Positions 62,357-64,000 of a DNA stretch of 64,000 nt are shown in pieces (the first letter of the stretch is position 1; each line of letters starts with the position of its first letter). A model generated the notes under the pieces. It did no database searches and was not told the DNA's origin. It saw only the letters and a program-made list of their open reading frames with translations. The DNA is taken from contig NZ_JAOVZR010000001.1 of NCBI RefSeq assembly GCF_026619415.1, positions 3,766,501 through 3,830,500 of the forward strand, written 5' to 3'. A program made the translations under genes and the position numbers. Source of the stretch: Hoeflea algicola. Lineage in GTDB: Bacteria; Pseudomonadota; Alphaproteobacteria; Rhizobiales; Rhizobiaceae.

Positions 62357-63690
62357 ACCGCTCCGGCTTCTTCTACGACCTGCTGTCGACATTATTCGAG
62401 CGGCAGAATATTGCCCGGGTTAAGGGCGACGGGCGTTCTATCACATCACTTTGCGACGATCTGATTGCTAGCGCGAGTGAGGTCTCTGGCTACAATATGG
62501 GACAGCAGATCCTGTCGCGCTTCAGCGAGCTCACGCAGGAAGACGAGATCGCCTTCTTCGAGTACCTCAACGAGAAGATGGATATCGATATCGACCGGTT
62601 GCAGGCGTCGACCGCTGCCTACCAGATCGACCAGTCGCCTGAAAATTTCGCCAACCTGCTTGATGCCGCCGAACCCAAACGGCAGGAATTGCTGCGCCGT
62701 ATCAACCGGGTACCCGGCACCACCGGTGATCTGGTGAAAATGCGCGCCCGGCTGCTCAAGCTGCTCAAGGACCATCCCTCGTTTGGGCGGATCGACGTGG
62801 ATTTTCAGCATTTGTTTGGCTCGTGGTTTAACCGCGGTTTCCTGGTTCCTCGCCGGATCCACTGGCAAAGCCCGGCCAATATTCTCGAGAAGATCATCAA
62901 ATATGAAGCCGTGCATGCCATCAACGACTGGGATGATCTGCGCCGCCGCGTCGAGCCGCCTGACCGCCGCTGCTACGCGTTTTTCCATCCTGCCATGCCG
63001 GATGATCCGCTGATCTTTGTCGAGGTGGCACTGGTCAAGGGCATCCCCGGTTCGGTGCAGGAAATTCTGGCAGAAAACCGCGAGATCCTCAGCCCCGAAA
63101 GCGCTGACACAGCGGTGTTCTATTCGATTTCCAACTGCCAGGCAGGGCTGCGTGGCGTCTCCTTCGGCAACTCGCTGATCAAGCAGGTGGTGGAGGATCT
63201 GCAGGCCGAAGTGAAGTCGATCAACACCTTTGTCACGCTGTCGCCTATTCCCGGGCTCAATCGCTGGCTGCACCAGTCCGTGATCGACCAGCCCAATACC
63301 GTTGTTGCTGCCGAAGACATTGAGATGGCCATTGAATCTGGCGAACTCGGCGGGCTCAAGGAGCAGTCGCAATGGTTGCGCCGCCAGGCAGCCCATTACC
63401 TGGTCAATCAGAAGACGCGTAACGGCATGCCGCTCGACCCGGTGGCCCGTTTCCATCTCAATAACGGTGCCATGCTGCACGATATTCACGCTGGCGCCGA
63501 CCTGTCGCCAAACGGGGTGCGCCAGTCCTGCGGACTGATGGTCAATTACCTCTATGATCTCAAGAAGGTCAGCCAGTTCCACGAGGGGTTTGCCGAGACC
63601 CACACGGTGTTCACCTCCAGGGAAGTCAAGACTTTGGCCGATGCAGCGGCCGCAAACAGTAACGGCAGGAAACTGAAAAATGGCTCGTAA
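62353..63690 (+). CDS. matA: Malonyl-CoA decarboxylase
   Basis: 445 residues. N-terminal helical domain (ITSLCDDLIASASEVSGY) and C-terminal GNAT-like catalytic domain with FFHPAMPDDPLIFVEVAL, FYSISNCQAGLRGVSFGN and the conserved LSPIPGLNRWL. It decarboxylates malonyl-CoA to acetyl-CoA. The start is taken as TTG 62353 in a TTGA overlap with matM, since an upstream ATG (62269) lies deep in matM and has no homology. Acts with the malonyl-CoA synthetase that follows. Confidence 0.9.
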   Translation: MNRSGFFYDLLSTLFERQNIARVKGDGRSITSLCDDLIASASEVSGYNMGQQILSRFSELTQEDEIAFFEYLNEKMDIDIDRLQASTAAYQIDQSPENFANLLDAAEPKRQELLRRINRVPGTTGDLVKMRARLLKLLKDHPSFGRIDVDFQHLFGSWFNRGFLVPRRIHWQSPANILEKIIKYEAVHAINDWDDLRRRVEPPDRRCYAFFHPAMPDDPLIFVEVALVKGIPGSVQEILAENREILSPESADTAVFYSISNCQAGLRGVSFGNSLIKQVVEDLQAEVKSINTFVTLSPIPGLNRWLHQSVIDQPNTVVAAEDIEMAIESGELGGLKEQSQWLRRQAAHYLVNQKTRNGMPLDPVARFHLNNGAMLHDIHAGADLSPNGVRQSCGLMVNYLYDLKKVSQFHEGFAETHTVFTSREVKTLADAAAANSNGRKLKNGS

Positions 63691-64000
63691 TTATCTCTTC
63701 GATGGACTTCTCTCTAGCAAGCTGGCCACGGATGAAGCCCGCAACGCCACTTTCGCCACCCTGCCTGCTGATGGACGCCATTACAGCTATGGTGATGTCG
63801 AGGATGTGTCGGGCCGTTTTGCCAATGTGCTTGTGGGTCTCGGCGTCAAGCCTGGCGACCGGGTGGCGGTGCAGGTGCCCAAATCCATCGAAGCGATCAT
63901 GCTCTATCTTGCCGTGGTCCGCGCCGGCGCCGTTTTCCTGCCGCTCAACACCGGCTACATGCCGGCGGAAATCGAATATTTTCTCGGCAATGCGACACCG
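63680..64000 (+). CDS. matB: Malonyl-CoA synthetase, N-terminal part (runs off the window)
   Basis: 107 visible residues of an AMP-binding (ANL) enzyme: YSYGDVEDVSGRFANVLVGL, GDRVAVQVPKSIEAI and VRAGAVFLPLNTGYMPAEI. ATG 63680 overlaps the end of matA. Activates malonate to malonyl-CoA with ATP. The catalytic P-loop and C-terminal domain lie outside the window. Malonate specificity is inferred from the mat order. Confidence 0.88.
   Translation, partial: MARNYLFDGLLSSKLATDEARNATFATLPADGRHYSYGDVEDVSGRFANVLVGLGVKPGDRVAVQVPKSIEAIMLYLAVVRAGAVFLPLNTGYMPAEIEYFLGNATP

Overview
The window looks like a chromosome or large-replicon segment of an alphaproteobacterium, probably of the order Hyphomicrobiales (Rhizobiales). 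Coding sequence is dense and roughly 60% GC. ABC and TRAP solute uptake systems are abundant, FCD-type GntR regulators are frequent, and there is a mat-type malonate operon of the kind known from rhizobia. The genus cannot be fixed from sequence alone. Nearly everything is catabolic: five substrate-specific uptake-plus-degradation modules sit side by side, with one AT-rich mobile island between them.

Region 1 (1-9.55 kb, + strand). After the C-terminal part of a LysR regulator comes an operon of aldehyde dehydrogenase, Lrp/AsnC regulator, APH-fold kinase, class III PLP enzyme of the phospho-lyase (AGXT2L-like) type, and a four-gene CUT1-type ABC importer. The kinase and phospho-lyase pair suggests that a hydroxy-amine is phosphorylated, then eliminated to an aldehyde, which is oxidised. 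Region 1b (9.6-12 kb) holds an unknown small protein and a phytoene-desaturase-like FAD enzyme broken by a one-base shift in a G run.

Region 2 (12.4-25.1 kb, - strand) is one long operon: a LivHMGF/LivK branched-chain-type ABC importer with an NDP-forming acyl-CoA synthetase, two crotonases, an AcuI-like acryloyl-CoA reductase, two MFS transporters and a frameshifted GntR gene. It most likely imports a carboxylic acid and degrades it as a CoA thioester.

Region 3 (25.7-32.8 kb) is the foreign island. Its ends carry inverted arrays of a 19-bp repeat (consensus GTCCCAA...TGGCGA). Inside is a three-gene ABC-three-component (ABC-3C) conflict/defence cassette: a nuclease-like/CTD10 protein, middle component 6 and a DUF2326-type ATPase. 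The ATPase gene is interrupted by an IS5-family element and an IS66-family element, each with clean target duplications. Removing both on paper restores one 586-residue frame. No transposase matching the outer repeats is present, so the island looks like a non-autonomous defence-carrying element. An IS407-type IS3-family element follows.

Region 4 (33-45 kb, + strand) is a hydroxyproline-type catabolic operon led by a remarkable regulator that fuses a MerR helix-turn-helix, an XRE helix-turn-helix, a cupin and a proline-racemase domain lacking one catalytic cysteine. It is followed by a polar amino-acid ABC importer, a DapA-family deaminase, two intact proline-racemase/4-hydroxyproline-epimerase paralogues, two aldehyde dehydrogenases and a GMC oxidoreductase. 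The usual cis-4-hydroxy-D-proline oxidase is not seen.

Region 5 (45.2-58.2 kb) has a GntR regulator and a D-2-hydroxyacid-dehydrogenase-like flavoprotein on the - strand, then a + strand operon of IolD-like ThDP hydrolase, class III aminotransferase, xylose-isomerase-like TIM barrel, Gfo/Idh/MocA dehydrogenase, ribose/inositol-type ABC importer, NTF2-like protein and aldehyde dehydrogenase. The mix resembles inositol and rhizopine (moc) genes and suggests aminocyclitol catabolism. Region 6 (58.2-64 kb) begins with a 13-copy heptanucleotide repeat and contains the malonate module: GntR regulator with a TTGTATACAA operator, TRAP transporter, malonyl-CoA decarboxylase and the start of malonyl-CoA synthetase, which runs off the end. 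No rRNA, tRNA or CRISPR array was seen.
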